From assembly GCA_002213445.1 (NCBI GenBank), contig NJIE01000017.1, positions 1 to 64,000 of the forward strand: a stretch of 64,000 nt of DNA, in the 5' to 3' direction. The position numbers were made by a program, and so were the translations under genes. This DNA comes from Xenophilus sp. AP218F (GTDB lineage Bacteria > Pseudomonadota > Gammaproteobacteria > Burkholderiales > Chromobacteriaceae). Below the pieces are notes generated by a model, which saw nothing but the letters and a program-made list of their open reading frames with translations, ran no database searches and was not told the origin of the DNA. Each line of letters opens with the position of its first letter. Position 1 is the stretch's first letter. This document shows positions 44,600 through 53,485 of this stretch, piece by piece.

Positions 44600-46093
44600 T
44601 TAGGCGGCCTGGGGAGCGCTGCCGGTGGCGGCGGCCATCAAGGTTTCCTGGGTGCTGGCGGCGGCGTCGAAAACGCCGGCCTGGCGGCCTTCGCGCAGCA
44701 CCAGAATGCGGTTGCTCATCGCCAGCACTTCCGGCAGCTCCGACGACACCATCACGATGGCGGTGCCGGCTTCGGCCAGCTGGTTGATGATGTGGTAGAT
44801 CTCGGCCTTGCCGCCGACGTCCACGCCGCGGGTGGGTTCGTCCAGCAGCAGCACCTTGGGCGGCTTGGCCAGCCATTTGGCGAACACCACTTTTTGCTGG
44901 TTGCCGCCGGACAGCGATTTGACGTCCAGCTCGGCGTCGCGGGTGCGGATGCGCAGCTGTTCGATCAGCCCCTGCACCGCGCGGCCTTCTTCGCCGGCGG
45001 CCACCACGCCCAGCCTGGCGTAGGCGTTCAGATGCACCAGCGTGGCGTTTTCGCGCACCGACATGCCGAGGATCAGGCCCTTGCTCTTGCGGTCTTCCGG
45101 CACGAAGGCGAGACCGGCGGCGATGGCGTCGCCGGGCGCGGCCACGGCCAGCGGCTTGCCGTCCAGCTCCACCGCGCCGGCGGCGCAGCGCTTGGCCCCG
45201 AACAGCGCCTTCAGGATGTCGCTGCGGCCCGAACCCATCAGGCCGGCGATGCCCAGCACCTCGCCGGCGCGCACGTCGAAGCTGATGCCGCTGATCATGT
45301 CCTCGTCGGCGAGGTTATCCACCTTCAGCCGCACCGCGCCGGGCGCGGTCTTGCGCGGCGGGAAGCGGTCGCCGATCTCGCGGCCCACCATCATCTTCAC
45401 CACTTCGTCGAAATCGGTGGCGGAGATGGCGCGTTCGCCGACGAACTGGCCGTCGCGCAGCACGCTGATCTTGTCGCAGATGCGGAAGATCTCCTCCATC
45501 CGGTGGGAGACGTAGACGATAGCCACGCCTTCGGATCTCAGCTGCCGCATCAGCCCGAACAGGGTGTCGATTTCGCGCTCGGTCAGCGCCGCGGTCGGCT
45601 CGTCCATGATCAGCACCCGCGCCTGCAGCGCCAGCGCCTTGGCGATCTCCACCATCTGCTGCTGGCCGATGGACAGGCTGCCGGCCTCGGCCTGCGGGTC
45701 GATCTGGCCGGCGCCGACGCGCTCCAGCAGCGCGCGGGCCTGGCGGCGCATGGCGGCGTAGTCGATGACGCCGAAGCGCGACGGTTCGCGGCCGAGGAAC
45801 AGGTTTTCCATCACCGACAACTGCGGAATCAGGTTGAGCTCCTGGTGGATGATGGCGATGCCGGCGGCCTCGGAGGCGCTGGTGTCGCGCATCGCCATCG
45901 GCTGGCCGTCCAGCAGGATTTCGCCGGCGTCGGCCTGATAGACGCCGCTCAGGATCTTCATCAGCGTGGATTTGCCGGCGCCGTTCTCGCCCATCAGCGC
46001 GTGAATCTCGCCGCCGGCCAGCGTGAAGTCAACGCCTTCCAGCACCTTGACCGGGCCGAAGGCCTTGTTGATGCCTCGCATCGAAACTTGCAT
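44600..46093 (-). CDS. rbsA: Ribose ABC transporter ATPase (two ATP-binding domains)
   Basis: A 497-residue protein with two tandem ATPase domains, as usual for pentose importers. The first has Walker A GENGAGKST, signature LSIGQQQMVEIAKAL and Walker B VLIMDEPTAAL. The second has a degenerate Walker A (GLMGSGRSDILKALFG), signature SLSGGNQQKVVFAKWL and Walker B VLLLDEPTRGVD. This asymmetry is normal in RbsA. Confidence 0.95.
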   Translation of the reverse strand: MQVSMRGINKAFGPVKVLEGVDFTLAGGEIHALMGENGAGKSTLMKILSGVYQADAGEILLDGQPMAMRDTSASEAAGIAIIHQELNLIPQLSVMENLFLGREPSRFGVIDYAAMRRQARALLERVGAGQIDPQAEAGSLSIGQQQMVEIAKALALQARVLIMDEPTAALTEREIDTLFGLMRQLRSEGVAIVYVSHRMEEIFRICDKISVLRDGQFVGERAISATDFDEVVKMMVGREIGDRFPPRKTAPGAVRLKVDNLADEDMISGISFDVRAGEVLGIAGLMGSGRSDILKALFGAKRCAAGAVELDGKPLAVAAPGDAIAAGLAFVPEDRKSKGLILGMSVRENATLVHLNAYARLGVVAAGEEGRAVQGLIEQLRIRTRDAELDVKSLSGGNQQKVVFAKWLAKPPKVLLLDEPTRGVDVGGKAEIYHIINQLAEAGTAIVMVSSELPEVLAMSNRILVLREGRQAGVFDAAASTQETLMAAATGSAPQAA

Positions 46094-46103
46094 CGCGCGC
46101 TCC

Positions 46104-46502
46104 TCAGAAAATCACGCCGGAGTGCAGAATCACGTTGGCGTACGGCGTGCATTCGCCGGTGCGGATCACCGCCCGCGCCGCCTGGCAACGTTGCTTGAAT
46201 TCCTCGTGGCTGACGAAATCCAGCGCCGCGCCGGCCTTGGCCAGCGCCTCGGCCTGGGCTTGCACCGCCGGATTGTGCTGGCGGCATTCGATGGCGAACA
46301 CCGCGCGTTCGCACTGGAAGTCGGCCAGGATGCTCTCCAGCGTGTCTTGGAAACCGGGGACGCCCAGGCGCAGCGACAGATCGACGCACTCAACGCCCGG
46401 CGGGATGGGCAGGCCGCAGTCGGCGATGACTAGGCTGTCGGTATGGCCCATCGACGCCAGGATGCGGGCGATGTCGCGGTTGAGGTGGCCGTGTTTTTTC
46501 AT
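46104..46502 (-). CDS. rbsD: D-ribose pyranase
   Basis: A 132-residue enzyme that interconverts ribopyranose and ribofuranose. The start MKKHGHLNRDIARILASMGHTDSL and VIADCGLPIP are typical of RbsD, with the catalytic His in the first motif. Its start overlaps the rbsK stop (ATGA) and it ends 10 bp before rbsA. Confidence 0.95.
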   Translation of the reverse strand: MKKHGHLNRDIARILASMGHTDSLVIADCGLPIPPGVECVDLSLRLGVPGFQDTLESILADFQCERAVFAIECRQHNPAVQAQAEALAKAGAALDFVSHEEFKQRCQAARAVIRTGECTPYANVILHSGVIF

Positions 46503-47389
46503 GCGTGTCGCTCCAGGAAGGCGTTCAGTTCGGCCAGCGTGGGCATGCCGGTCTGCGCGCCGGCGCGGGTGACCGACAGCGCGCCGGCGGCGTTGGCGCG
46601 GCGGATGGCCTCGGCGAGGCCCAGCGGCAGGAAGGCGGCCAGCGCGCCGTTGAAGGTATCGCCCGCGCCGGTGCTGTCCACCGCCGTCACCGGGAAGCCG
46701 GGCTGATGGCGCAGCGCGCCGTCGGCGTCGGCGTAGAAAGCGCCGTCCTTGCCGTGGGTCATCGCCACGCGGCCGGGACGGGCGGCGATCAGGGCGCGCC
46801 AGTCGCCGTCCGGCTGATCCAGCACCGCCAGCAGCTCGTGCTGGTTGGGCGTCAGCAGGCTGACCTGTTCCAGCAGCGCCGCGGGCAGCGCTTGCGCCGG
46901 GGCGGGGTTGAGCAGGAAGGGCTTGCCGTGGCGCTGGGCCAGCTCGGCGGCGCGCCGGGCGGTGGCCAGCGGAATCTCCAGCTGGGCCAGCACCGCGTCG
47001 GCCGCGGAGAAGGCCGCTTCGGCCGCGTCCAGGTGTTCCGGCAGCAGGCAGTGGTTGGCGCCCGGCGCCACCAGGATGGCGTTGTCGCCGCCGGAGACGG
47101 TGATGGCGGCGATGCCGGTGGCGGCGTCGACGGTGCGGATGAGGCGGGTGTCGACGCCTTCGGCGTCCAGATGCCGGCGCAGTTCGCGGCCGAAGGCATC
47201 ATCGCCCACGCAGCCCAGCAGCGTCACCTCGGCGCCCAGACGCGCGGCGGCCACCGCCTGGTTGGCGCCCTTGCCGCCGGGGAAGGTGGCAAAGTCTTGC
47301 CCCATCAGCGTTTCGCCCAGCTGCGGCAGGCGCTCGGCCCTTACCACCAGGTCCATATTGATACTGCCGATTACCAGCACCCGAGTCAT
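46499..47389 (-). CDS. rbsK: Ribokinase
   Basis: A 296-residue PfkB-family kinase forming ribose 5-phosphate. It has the N-terminal VIGSINMDLVVRAERLPQLGET, the FPGGKGANQAVAAARLG motif and the C-terminal DSTGAGDTFNGALAAFL with the catalytic Asp and anion hole. It is the first gene of the operon here, while in E. coli it stands after rbsB. A LacI-type operator lies about 55-70 bp upstream. Confidence 0.95.
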   Translation of the reverse strand: MTRVLVIGSINMDLVVRAERLPQLGETLMGQDFATFPGGKGANQAVAAARLGAEVTLLGCVGDDAFGRELRRHLDAEGVDTRLIRTVDAATGIAAITVSGGDNAILVAPGANHCLLPEHLDAAEAAFSAADAVLAQLEIPLATARRAAELAQRHGKPFLLNPAPAQALPAALLEQVSLLTPNQHELLAVLDQPDGDWRALIAARPGRVAMTHGKDGAFYADADGALRHQPGFPVTAVDSTGAGDTFNGALAAFLPLGLAEAIRRANAAGALSVTRAGAQTGMPTLAELNAFLERHA

Positions 47390-47441
47390 TCTGCGCTCCT
47401 GTACCTTCGCTACATTTATGCGTTTTGCTTGCGAAGCATAA

Positions 47442-47458
47442 GCTAAAACGTGTTCAGC
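47442..47458. promoter_or_regulatory. Putative LacI-family operator of the rbs operon
   Basis: The imperfect palindrome gctaaaacgtgttcagc has the central aCGt and GCT/AGC ends of LacI/Cra-type sites. It lies about 55 bp before rbsK. A second palindrome, ttatgc / gcataa, overlaps at 47416-47441. The regulator at 41466-42482 is the obvious candidate binder. Confidence 0.5.
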
Positions 47459-47821
47459 AGCGCTTTATAGCAGAGCTTGAAGGGGTTCCGGAAGAGGGTT
47501 TGCGCAAAAATGTAGTGAAACCGCTACATATTTTCACGTGAAGAATATTTTGCGGGCATGGCTCGCCGGCGAATCGGCCAAAAGTGCCCGGCCGGGCAAA
47601 CGCCGCCGCTGCGGCCGAATTGGCCTGAGCCGCCTCACGCCGGTCAGGGCCTGGAGTCGCCCGGGGCGAGCCGGCGGCGACGCCGGCAAGAACCACAGTG
47701 CCGAACCGCGCTCGGCAAAACTGAACGGCACGGGAGACCCGGCCTCTGATTCCGCCCCGACCTTTGGCGTGTTCCGGCGATCCGCCGCCCGCAACCGGAT
47801 GGCGTCGCGTCTGCAATGCAT
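47459..47821. other. Intergenic region between rbsK and the yicC terminator
   Basis: A gap of about 360 bp without a supported gene. It contains the inverted repeat tgtagtgaaaccgctaca (47511-47528). The sequence cgctacat recurs there and at 47408-47415, nearer rbsK. Overlapping open frames on both strands have no ribosome site and weak coding character. Confidence 0.5.
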
Positions 47822-47846
47822 AAAGCCCCGGCTGGCGGGGCTTTTG
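47822..47846. terminator. Terminator, probably of yicC
   Basis: The stem aaagccccg / cggggcttt with loop gctgg has T runs on both sides, TTTT on the plus strand and TTT on the minus. It lies about 40 bp past the yicC stop. Confidence 0.7.
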
Positions 47847-47882
47847 TGGTTTCGCTGACGCGCCGTGGCGCGGCGTGAAAGT

Positions 47883-48749
47883 TTACTCGATGTTTTGAAT
47901 CTGCTCGCGCATCTGCTCGATCAGCACCTTCAGCTCGACCGAGGACTGGGTGGTTTCGCTGGAAACCGACTTGGAGCCCAGGGTATTGGCTTCGCGGTTC
48001 AGTTCCTGCATCAGGAAGTCCAGCCGCTTGCCGGTCTGGCCGCCGGTCTTGAGGATGCGGCGCACTTCGCTCAGGTGGGTGGTCAGGCGCGACAGCTCTT
48101 CGTCCACGTCTATCTTCTGGGCGAACAGGGCGAACTCCTGCTTCAGGCGGTCCTCGTCGACATTGGCCAGCGCCTCTTGCAGGCGGCCGGTGAGCTTGGC
48201 CATGTGGTTGTCCAGAATCTGCGGCAGCTTGGGCTTGATGTCGGCGACGATGGATTCCATCGCCACGATGCGCTCCACCAGCACGTCGCGCAGCTTCTCG
48301 CCCTCGCGGCCGCGCGAGGCGTTGAAGTCCTGCAGCGCGGTTTTCAGGCTTTCCACGCACAGCTGTTGCAGCACTTCCGGGGCCAGTTCGTTGCTTTTCA
48401 GCACGCCCGGCCAGCGCATCAGCTCGCCCACCGACAGCCCCTTGCTGTCCGGAGCCAGCTGCTGCACGTCCCTGGCCACCTCCACCAGCCGCTGCAGCAG
48501 CGCCTGGTTCAATTCCAGGGTGGGGGCGGCGGTGTCCAGCTGGTTGATGCCGACGCGGCACTCCAGCTTGCCGCGGGTGACTTTGGCCGAGATCAGCTCG
48601 CGCAGCTGCGGTTCGATGACGCGCAGCTCTTCCGGCAGGCGCATCTGCACGTCCAGATAGCGGTGATTGACTGCCCGTATTTCAAGGCTCAACATGCCAC
48701 CTGGGAACTCCCTGTTCACGGCGGCAAAGCCCGTCATGCTCAAGATCAT
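47883..48749 (-). CDS. yicC: YicC-family endoribonuclease
   Basis: A 288-residue protein of the YicC/YloC family, reported to be an RNA endonuclease. It begins MILSMTGFAAVNREFPGG and has AVNHRYLDVQMRLPEELR and a C-terminal DUF1732-type domain (LDFLMQELNREANTLGSKS...). It is divergent from the kinase gene across 105 bp. Neighbourhood with rph, another RNA-processing gene, is common in beta-proteobacteria. Confidence 0.93.
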   Translation of the reverse strand: MILSMTGFAAVNREFPGGMLSLEIRAVNHRYLDVQMRLPEELRVIEPQLRELISAKVTRGKLECRVGINQLDTAAPTLELNQALLQRLVEVARDVQQLAPDSKGLSVGELMRWPGVLKSNELAPEVLQQLCVESLKTALQDFNASRGREGEKLRDVLVERIVAMESIVADIKPKLPQILDNHMAKLTGRLQEALANVDEDRLKQEFALFAQKIDVDEELSRLTTHLSEVRRILKTGGQTGKRLDFLMQELNREANTLGSKSVSSETTQSSVELKVLIEQMREQIQNIE

Positions 48750-48854
48750 CCGGGACTCCTGTATTTGGTCTGGTTAAATTTGTACAAAGCCGGGCCCGGA
48801 TTGCTTTGCTAAGCTCAATCCAGGGCCAGTGGACACTATAACAACTGCCATCCC

Positions 48855-49823
48855 ATGACTCAATCCAGCCAACAGATCGCTTTGCCGGCGGGTTTCCGCC
48901 TGGGCGAGTACACCATCGTGCGCCAGTTGTCGGTGGGCGGCTTCAGCGTCGTCTATCTGGCGCTGGACGGCGACGACCGCAAATTCGCCATCAAGGAATA
49001 CCTGCCGCGCAATCTGGCCACGCGCGAAGACGATGGCCAGGTGACCGTGCCGCACGAGCTGGATCGCGATGCATTCAACCTGGGGCTGAAGTGCTTTTTC
49101 GAGGAAGGACGGGTGTTGTCCGGCATCGCCCACCCCACGGTGGTGCGGGTCAGCAATTTCTTCCGCGCCAACCAGACCGTGTACATGGTGATGGAGTACG
49201 CCGACGGCCGCTCGCTGGGGCGGGAGCTGGAGCTGGCGGGCGGCAGGATGGAGGAGGCCCGCATCCGCAAGTGGTTCGCCGCGCTGCTCTCCGGCCTGCG
49301 CGAGGTGCACAGCCAGCGCTTGCTGCATCTGGACATCAAGCCGGCCAATATTTACCTGCGCCGCAATGGCGTGCCGCTGCTGCTGGACTTCGGCGCCGCC
49401 CGGCAGACGCTGTCGCGCCGCGACAAGCACTTCGCCGCCATGTATACGCCGGGCTTCGCCGCGCCGGAGCAGTACGAGAAAGAGCAGAAGCTGGGGCCGT
49501 GGACCGACATCTACGCGATAGGCGCCTGCCTGTACGCCTGCATGGGCGGCGGGACGCCGCCGGTGTCGCGGGAGCGCAAGGAGAAAGACACGCTGGTTCC
49601 GGCCGGGCAAGCCTTTCGCCAATGGTATTCGCCGGAGCTGACCGCCTTGTGTGACCGCTGCCTGGCGCTCGATCCCGACGCCAGGCCGGCGACGGTGCTG
49701 GAAGTGCAGCGGTGCCTGCTGTCGGAAAGCTACGCCGCGCCGACTCCGCCGCCAGAGCCCGCGCCGGCGGCCAGCAAGCTGGTGGGCTGGATCAAGGGCC
49801 TGACCGGCGGCCGTTCATCTTGA
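48855..49823 (+). CDS. Hanks-type Ser/Thr protein kinase
   Basis: A 322-residue soluble kinase. Motifs in order: glycine loop QLSVGGFSVVYLA, VAIK-type lysine KFAIKEYLP, gatekeeper region YMVMEYADGRSL, catalytic loop HLDIKPANIYL (HLD in place of HRD), DFGAAR, and APEQY in the activation segment. The non-RD form (Leu before Asp) suggests it may not need activation-loop phosphorylation. No membrane helix or sensor domain; a Pro/Ala-rich tail ends in a short amphipathic segment. The PP2C gene follows after 9 bp, so the two are a kinase/phosphatase pair. Confidence 0.93.
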   Translation: MTQSSQQIALPAGFRLGEYTIVRQLSVGGFSVVYLALDGDDRKFAIKEYLPRNLATREDDGQVTVPHELDRDAFNLGLKCFFEEGRVLSGIAHPTVVRVSNFFRANQTVYMVMEYADGRSLGRELELAGGRMEEARIRKWFAALLSGLREVHSQRLLHLDIKPANIYLRRNGVPLLLDFGAARQTLSRRDKHFAAMYTPGFAAPEQYEKEQKLGPWTDIYAIGACLYACMGGGTPPVSRERKEKDTLVPAGQAFRQWYSPELTALCDRCLALDPDARPATVLEVQRCLLSESYAAPTPPPEPAPAASKLVGWIKGLTGGRSS

Positions 49824-49832
49824 GGGGATGTC

Positions 49833-50714
49833 ATGAAACTGTCCGTTTTCCAGGAAAGCCGAATCGGGGGCCGGGCCTACAACCAGGACCGGCTGGCCTT
49901 GGCGCATTCGCGCGACGCGGCGATGCTGGTGCTGGCCGACGGCATGGGCGGACACATGCGCGGCGAAGTGGCGGCGCAGATCGCCGTCGACCTGCTGTGC
50001 GAACTGTTTTACCAGCAGGCGACGCCGCTGCTGAGCCATCCCAACCGTTTCATGGTCAACGCCATCAGCTCGGTGCATCAGGTGATCCTGGACTACGCCG
50101 CCGACCACAAGCTGCCGGACGTGCCCAGCACCACCATCGTGGTGGCCATCATCCAGCAGGGCTTCCTGTACTGGTGCCATGTCGGCGATTCGCGGCTATA
50201 CCTGCTGGACCCGGAGGGCATGCGGCTGCGTTCGCGCGATCATTCCCAGGTGCAGCGGCTGATCGATCAGGGCGTGCTGACCGAGGAGGGGGCCAAGACC
50301 CATCCGGAGCGCAACAAGATCTACAACTGCCTGGGCGCGACCAGCGATCCGGACATCGACATCGGCGAGCGCCAGGCGCTGACGGCCGGCTGCACCGTCA
50401 TGCTGTGCTCCGACGGGCTGTGGTCGCAAGTGCCTGACGCCGAGCTGGAACGGGTGTTCGCCAACCGCAACGTCAACCAGGTGCTGCCGGCGCTGATCCG
50501 GGTGGCCGAGCGCCGCGGCGGCGCCGCCGGCGACAATCTGTCGGCGGTGGCTGTGACCCTGCTGGACGACGCGGTGGAGCTGGGCGGCCGCGACGACGCG
50601 CTGGACACCGAAACCACGCCGCCGCGCCAGGCTGGCCGGTTGTTCCTGGACGCCAACCTGGCCACGATGCACCGCGAAATCCTGGCCAGCCAGGTGGGCG
50701 GCAAGGACCAATAG
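49833..50714 (+). CDS. PP2C-family Ser/Thr protein phosphatase
   Basis: A 293-residue metal-dependent phosphatase with all usual PP2C motifs: [53 protein letters not shown] and GDNLSAVAV. It should reverse the phosphorylation made by the kinase encoded just upstream. A C-terminal tail of about 50 residues is not part of the core. Such pairs also accompany type VI secretion, but no such genes are seen here. Confidence 0.93.
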   Translation: MKLSVFQESRIGGRAYNQDRLALAHSRDAAMLVLADGMGGHMRGEVAAQIAVDLLCELFYQQATPLLSHPNRFMVNAISSVHQVILDYAADHKLPDVPSTTIVVAIIQQGFLYWCHVGDSRLYLLDPEGMRLRSRDHSQVQRLIDQGVLTEEGAKTHPERNKIYNCLGATSDPDIDIGERQALTAGCTVMLCSDGLWSQVPDAELERVFANRNVNQVLPALIRVAERRGGAAGDNLSAVAVTLLDDAVELGGRDDALDTETTPPRQAGRLFLDANLATMHREILASQVGGKDQ

Positions 50715-50761
50715 CGGCCGCGCGCGCTATAATCGCCGCCATCATCATTGTGGACCAAACC

Positions 50762-51478
50762 ATGCGACCTTCTGACAGAAGCGCCGACGCGCTGCGCCCG
50801 GTGCGCCTGACCCGCGGCTATACCAAACACGCCGAAGGCTCGGTGCTGGTGGAGTTCGGCGATACCAAGGTGATTTGCACCGCCAGCGTCGAAGAAACCG
50901 TGCCCGGTTTTCTCAAGGGCAAGGGCCAGGGCTGGGTGACCGCCGAATACGGCATGCTGCCGCGCTCCACCGGTTCGCGCATGCGTCGCGAATCGGCCGC
51001 CGGCAAGCAATCGGGCCGTACCCAGGAGATCCAGCGCCTGATCGGCCGCTCCTTGCGCGCGGTGACGGATCTGGCCAGGCTGGGCGAGCGCCAGATCGTC
51101 ATCGACTGCGACGTGATCCAGGCCGACGGAGGCACCCGCACCGCCAGCATCACCGGCGCCTACGTGGCGCTGGCCGACGCCATCGCCGGCCTGATCCGCG
51201 CAGGCAAGCTTGCGTCCAGCCCGCTGCGCGAGCAGGTGGCGGCGGTGTCGGTCGGCATCTATCAGGGCCAGCCGGTGCTGGATCTGGACTATCCCGAGGA
51301 CTCGGCCTGCGAAACCGACATGAACGTGGTGATGACCGGCGGCGGCCGCTTCGTGGAAGTGCAGGGCACCGCCGAGGGCGAGCCGTTCAGCGAGGAGGAC
51401 ATGCAGGCGATGATGGCCTTGGCGCGCAAGGGCATCGCCGAATTGCTGGCCTTGCAGCGCGCGGCGCTGGCCGACTGA
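50762..51478 (+). CDS. rph: Ribonuclease PH
   Basis: A 238-residue phosphorolytic 3'-5' exoribonuclease that trims tRNA precursors. It begins [30 protein letters not shown] and has the [16 protein letters not shown]-like segment and [21 protein letters not shown]. The start ATG at 50762 gives the standard length; a GTG four codons earlier is possible. A TATAAT box lies at 50728-50733 in the 47-bp gap, so it may have its own promoter besides read-through from the PP2C gene. Confidence 0.96.
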   Translation: MRPSDRSADALRPVRLTRGYTKHAEGSVLVEFGDTKVICTASVEETVPGFLKGKGQGWVTAEYGMLPRSTGSRMRRESAAGKQSGRTQEIQRLIGRSLRAVTDLARLGERQIVIDCDVIQADGGTRTASITGAYVALADAIAGLIRAGKLASSPLREQVAAVSVGIYQGQPVLDLDYPEDSACETDMNVVMTGGGRFVEVQGTAEGEPFSEEDMQAMMALARKGIAELLALQRAALAD

Positions 51479-51502
51479 GACGACGCCAGCAGACGCAGAC
51501 GA

Positions 51503-51528
51503 CAAAGCCGCCCTCGGGCGGCTTTGTC
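51503..51528. terminator. Bidirectional terminator between rph and the protease gene
   Basis: The stem caaagccgcc / ggcggctttg with loop ctcg sits between the rph stop and the converging protease stop, and touches the latter. Confidence 0.82.
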
Positions 51529-52357
51529 ATTTGGATTTCGCGGTTTTGCCTTTGGCGATGAAGGCCTGCAGCGCAGGGTAAAAGCTGGGAGCGGCCACGC
51601 TCATATTGTCTTCCAGCTTGCGGCGGGACGCCGGCGGCGCCGAGCTTTGCACCGCGACGATGGTCGCCTGGCCATTGGCGTCGATGACGAAGATCGGCGA
51701 GCCGCTGTTGCCCTCCAGCGTGTCGCAGCGGTGGCTCAGGCGGCCGTCGTCGCGCAGCTGGGTGGCCTGGCAGTTGTTGTGCACGCGCAAGTGGCTCTGG
51801 TCGTCCACCGGATAGCCGCCCTGGGTGACCGTCCATTTTTTCTGTTGCAGCAGCTGTTTGAGTTGGCTGCGGTCGCCGGAGAATACCGGCACGGTGCCCT
51901 GGGTCTTGCCCAGCGGCGTGGCGAGGCGGACGAAGGCGAAGTCGCGCGGAGCGATGGAGGCGGGGATGTAGACGCCGTCCTTGCGATGAATCAGCCCCTT
52001 CAGAAACGTCTTGTCCACCTGCACTTCGACAATCCGGCTCTGCTCTTCGTATTCATTGCCCCACAAACCTACGGTGAAGGTCAGGGCGCGATCGACGCGG
52101 CCCTTGTCGTCGACGAAGCAATGGCCCGCGGTCAGCACCACGTCGGGGGCCACCAGCGTGCCGGTGCAGATATTGCGCGAGCGGGTTTCCAATTGCCCCA
52201 CCGCCCGCCAGGGCATGCGCTCCGGGCGCGTCAGCACCCGGTCGTCCTTGCCGAAAAACAGGATCTTGTGTTCCTTGCTCAGCGGCGCGGCGTGAGCGGA
52301 AGATAGCGTCAGGGCTAGCGGCAACAACAGCGGCAACAACAGCGGCAGTAGCTTCAT
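51527..52357 (-). CDS. Secreted trypsin-like serine protease
   Basis: A 276-residue protein with a Leu/Pro-rich signal peptide cut near SSAHAA. The chymotrypsin-fold triad is visible: His in VVLTAGHCFVD, Asp in PRDFAFVRLA and Ser in LEGNSGSPIFV. Cysteines in NICTGT and GHC, and in NNCQAT and HRCDTL, could form two disulfides. It resembles the V8-like / secreted trypsin-like family. The start MKLLPLL follows an AAGGTG ribosome site. It is downstream of the Ala/Lys repeat gene but behind a terminator-like hairpin. Confidence 0.88.
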   Translation of the reverse strand: MKLLPLLLPLLLPLALTLSSAHAAPLSKEHKILFFGKDDRVLTRPERMPWRAVGQLETRSRNICTGTLVAPDVVLTAGHCFVDDKGRVDRALTFTVGLWGNEYEEQSRIVEVQVDKTFLKGLIHRKDGVYIPASIAPRDFAFVRLATPLGKTQGTVPVFSGDRSQLKQLLQQKKWTVTQGGYPVDDQSHLRVHNNCQATQLRDDGRLSHRCDTLEGNSGSPIFVIDANGQATIVAVQSSAPPASRRKLEDNMSVAAPSFYPALQAFIAKGKTAKSK

Positions 52358-52374
52358 CGGGGCACCTTGCAAAT

Positions 52375-52398
52375 GAAAACGGGGCGCAGAGCGCCCCG
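52375..52398 (-). terminator. Terminator after the Ala/Lys repeat protein gene
   Basis: The stem cggggcgc / gcgccccg with a 3-nt loop is followed on the minus strand by TTTTC. It lies 45 bp past the repeat-gene stop and immediately before the protease start, so some read-through could still reach the protease. Confidence 0.7.
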
Positions 52399-52442
52399 TG
52401 CATTCGTGGCTGCCGAAAGGATCGGCGGCCTGCTAACCAAGA

Positions 52443-53246
52443 TTACTTGGCAGCGGAAGCGGCTTTCTTGCCGTGCTTCTTGTGCTCAGCCTTTTTGGCC
52501 GGAGCGGAAGCGTCTTTCTTGGCGGCTTGAGCCTTTTGAGCAGCGGAAGCCTCTTTCTTGGCTACGTGCTTCTTGGACTTCTTGGCTTTCGGAGCGGAAG
52601 CGTCGGCCTTGGCGGCTTGGGCTTTCTGAGCAGCGGAAGCTTCTTTCTTAGCTACGTGCTTCTTGGACTTCTTGGCTTTCGGAGCGGAAGCGTCGGCCTT
52701 GGCGGCTTGAGCTTTCTGAGCGGCGGAAGCTTCTTTCTTGGCTACGTGCTTTTTGTGGGACTTCTTGGCTTTCGGAGCGGAAGCGTCGGCCTTGGCGGCT
52801 TGAGCCTTTTGAGCTGCGGAAGCTTCTTTCTTGGCGTGCTTCTTGGCTTTCTTGGCCTTAGGAGCGGAAGCGTCGGCCTTGGCGGCTTGGGCTTTCTGAG
52901 CGGCGGAAGCTTCTTTCTTGGCTACGTGCTTCTTGGACTTCTTGGCTTTCGGAGCGGAAGCGTCGGCCTTGGCGGCTTGAGCCTTTTGAGCTGCGGAAGC
53001 TTCGTGCTTCTTGGCGGTGTGCTTCTTGGCCTTCTTGGCCTTAGGAGCGGAAGCGTCGGCCTTGGCGGCTTGAGCCTTCTGAGCAGCGGAAGCTACTTTC
53101 TTTTCCGATTTCTTTTCGGTCTTCTTTTCAGCCTTCTTGGCCTTGTGGATGGCCGGAGCGGAGGCGGAAGCTTTTTCAGCGGCGAAACCGTTAACGGATG
53201 CCAAGCTGAAAGCAGCGGTCAGGGCGAGCAGAGCCAGCTTTTTCAT
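52443..53246 (-). CDS. Secreted Ala/Lys-rich tandem-repeat protein (histone H1-like composition)
   Basis: A 267-residue protein. A standard signal peptide (MKKLALLALTAAFSLASVNG, cut near FAA) is followed by a Lys/Glu-rich segment and then seven near-identical repeats of 29-31 residues of the type EASAAQKAQAAKADASAP + KAKKSKKHVAKK. The protein is almost all Ala, Lys, Ser, with His and Asp, and has no Cys, Trp or Tyr. The composition resembles histone H1 tails and PAKKA-repeat proteins, but the signal peptide sends it to the periplasm or outside. Nucleic-acid, polyphosphate or envelope binding is conceivable; the function is unknown. It lies downstream of rstAB. Confidence 0.85.
   Translation of the reverse strand: MKKLALLALTAAFSLASVNGFAAEKASASAPAIHKAKKAEKKTEKKSEKKVASAAQKAQAAKADASAPKAKKAKKHTAKKHEASAAQKAQAAKADASAPKAKKSKKHVAKKEASAAQKAQAAKADASAPKAKKAKKHAKKEASAAQKAQAAKADASAPKAKKSHKKHVAKKEASAAQKAQAAKADASAPKAKKSKKHVAKKEASAAQKAQAAKADASAPKAKKSKKHVAKKEASAAQKAQAAKKDASAPAKKAEHKKHGKKAASAAK
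52464..53096 (-). repeat. Coding tandem repeat, about 90 bp x 7
   Basis: Seven direct repeats of 87-93 bp within the Ala/Lys protein gene. The DNA copies are nearly identical (gcttctttcttggctacgtg recurs), differing at a few positions and by codon-sized indels. Such repeats can change copy number by slippage or recombination. Confidence 0.9.
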
Positions 53247-53485
53247 TTGTGAAACTCCTAAGTTTCTTGCGAATGGGGTGAAACGGACCGTGGAAAAGTC
53301 CTAATTCAGCGGCAGATGCTATATAGGCAAGCACTTAGCGTCTAGGGTCGCTGTGTATCTCAATGTTACAGAATGTACATATCTGACATGTTCGCTTTTG
53401 TTCTGGAGGGCTGGAAACGAATATGTAAACAAATTGAGAATTGTTAACGCATTCGCCGCCGGCGGCGGGAACTTGCGCCGCCGGC

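Noticed and set aside
47534-47858. Open frames between rbsK and yicC on both strands
   Set aside because: They have no ribosome site and mixed codon bias, overlap each other, and run into a terminator.
52464-53096. CRISPR-like array
   Set aside because: The repeats are contiguous 90-bp coding units in frame within a protein gene, without unique spacers or cas genes.
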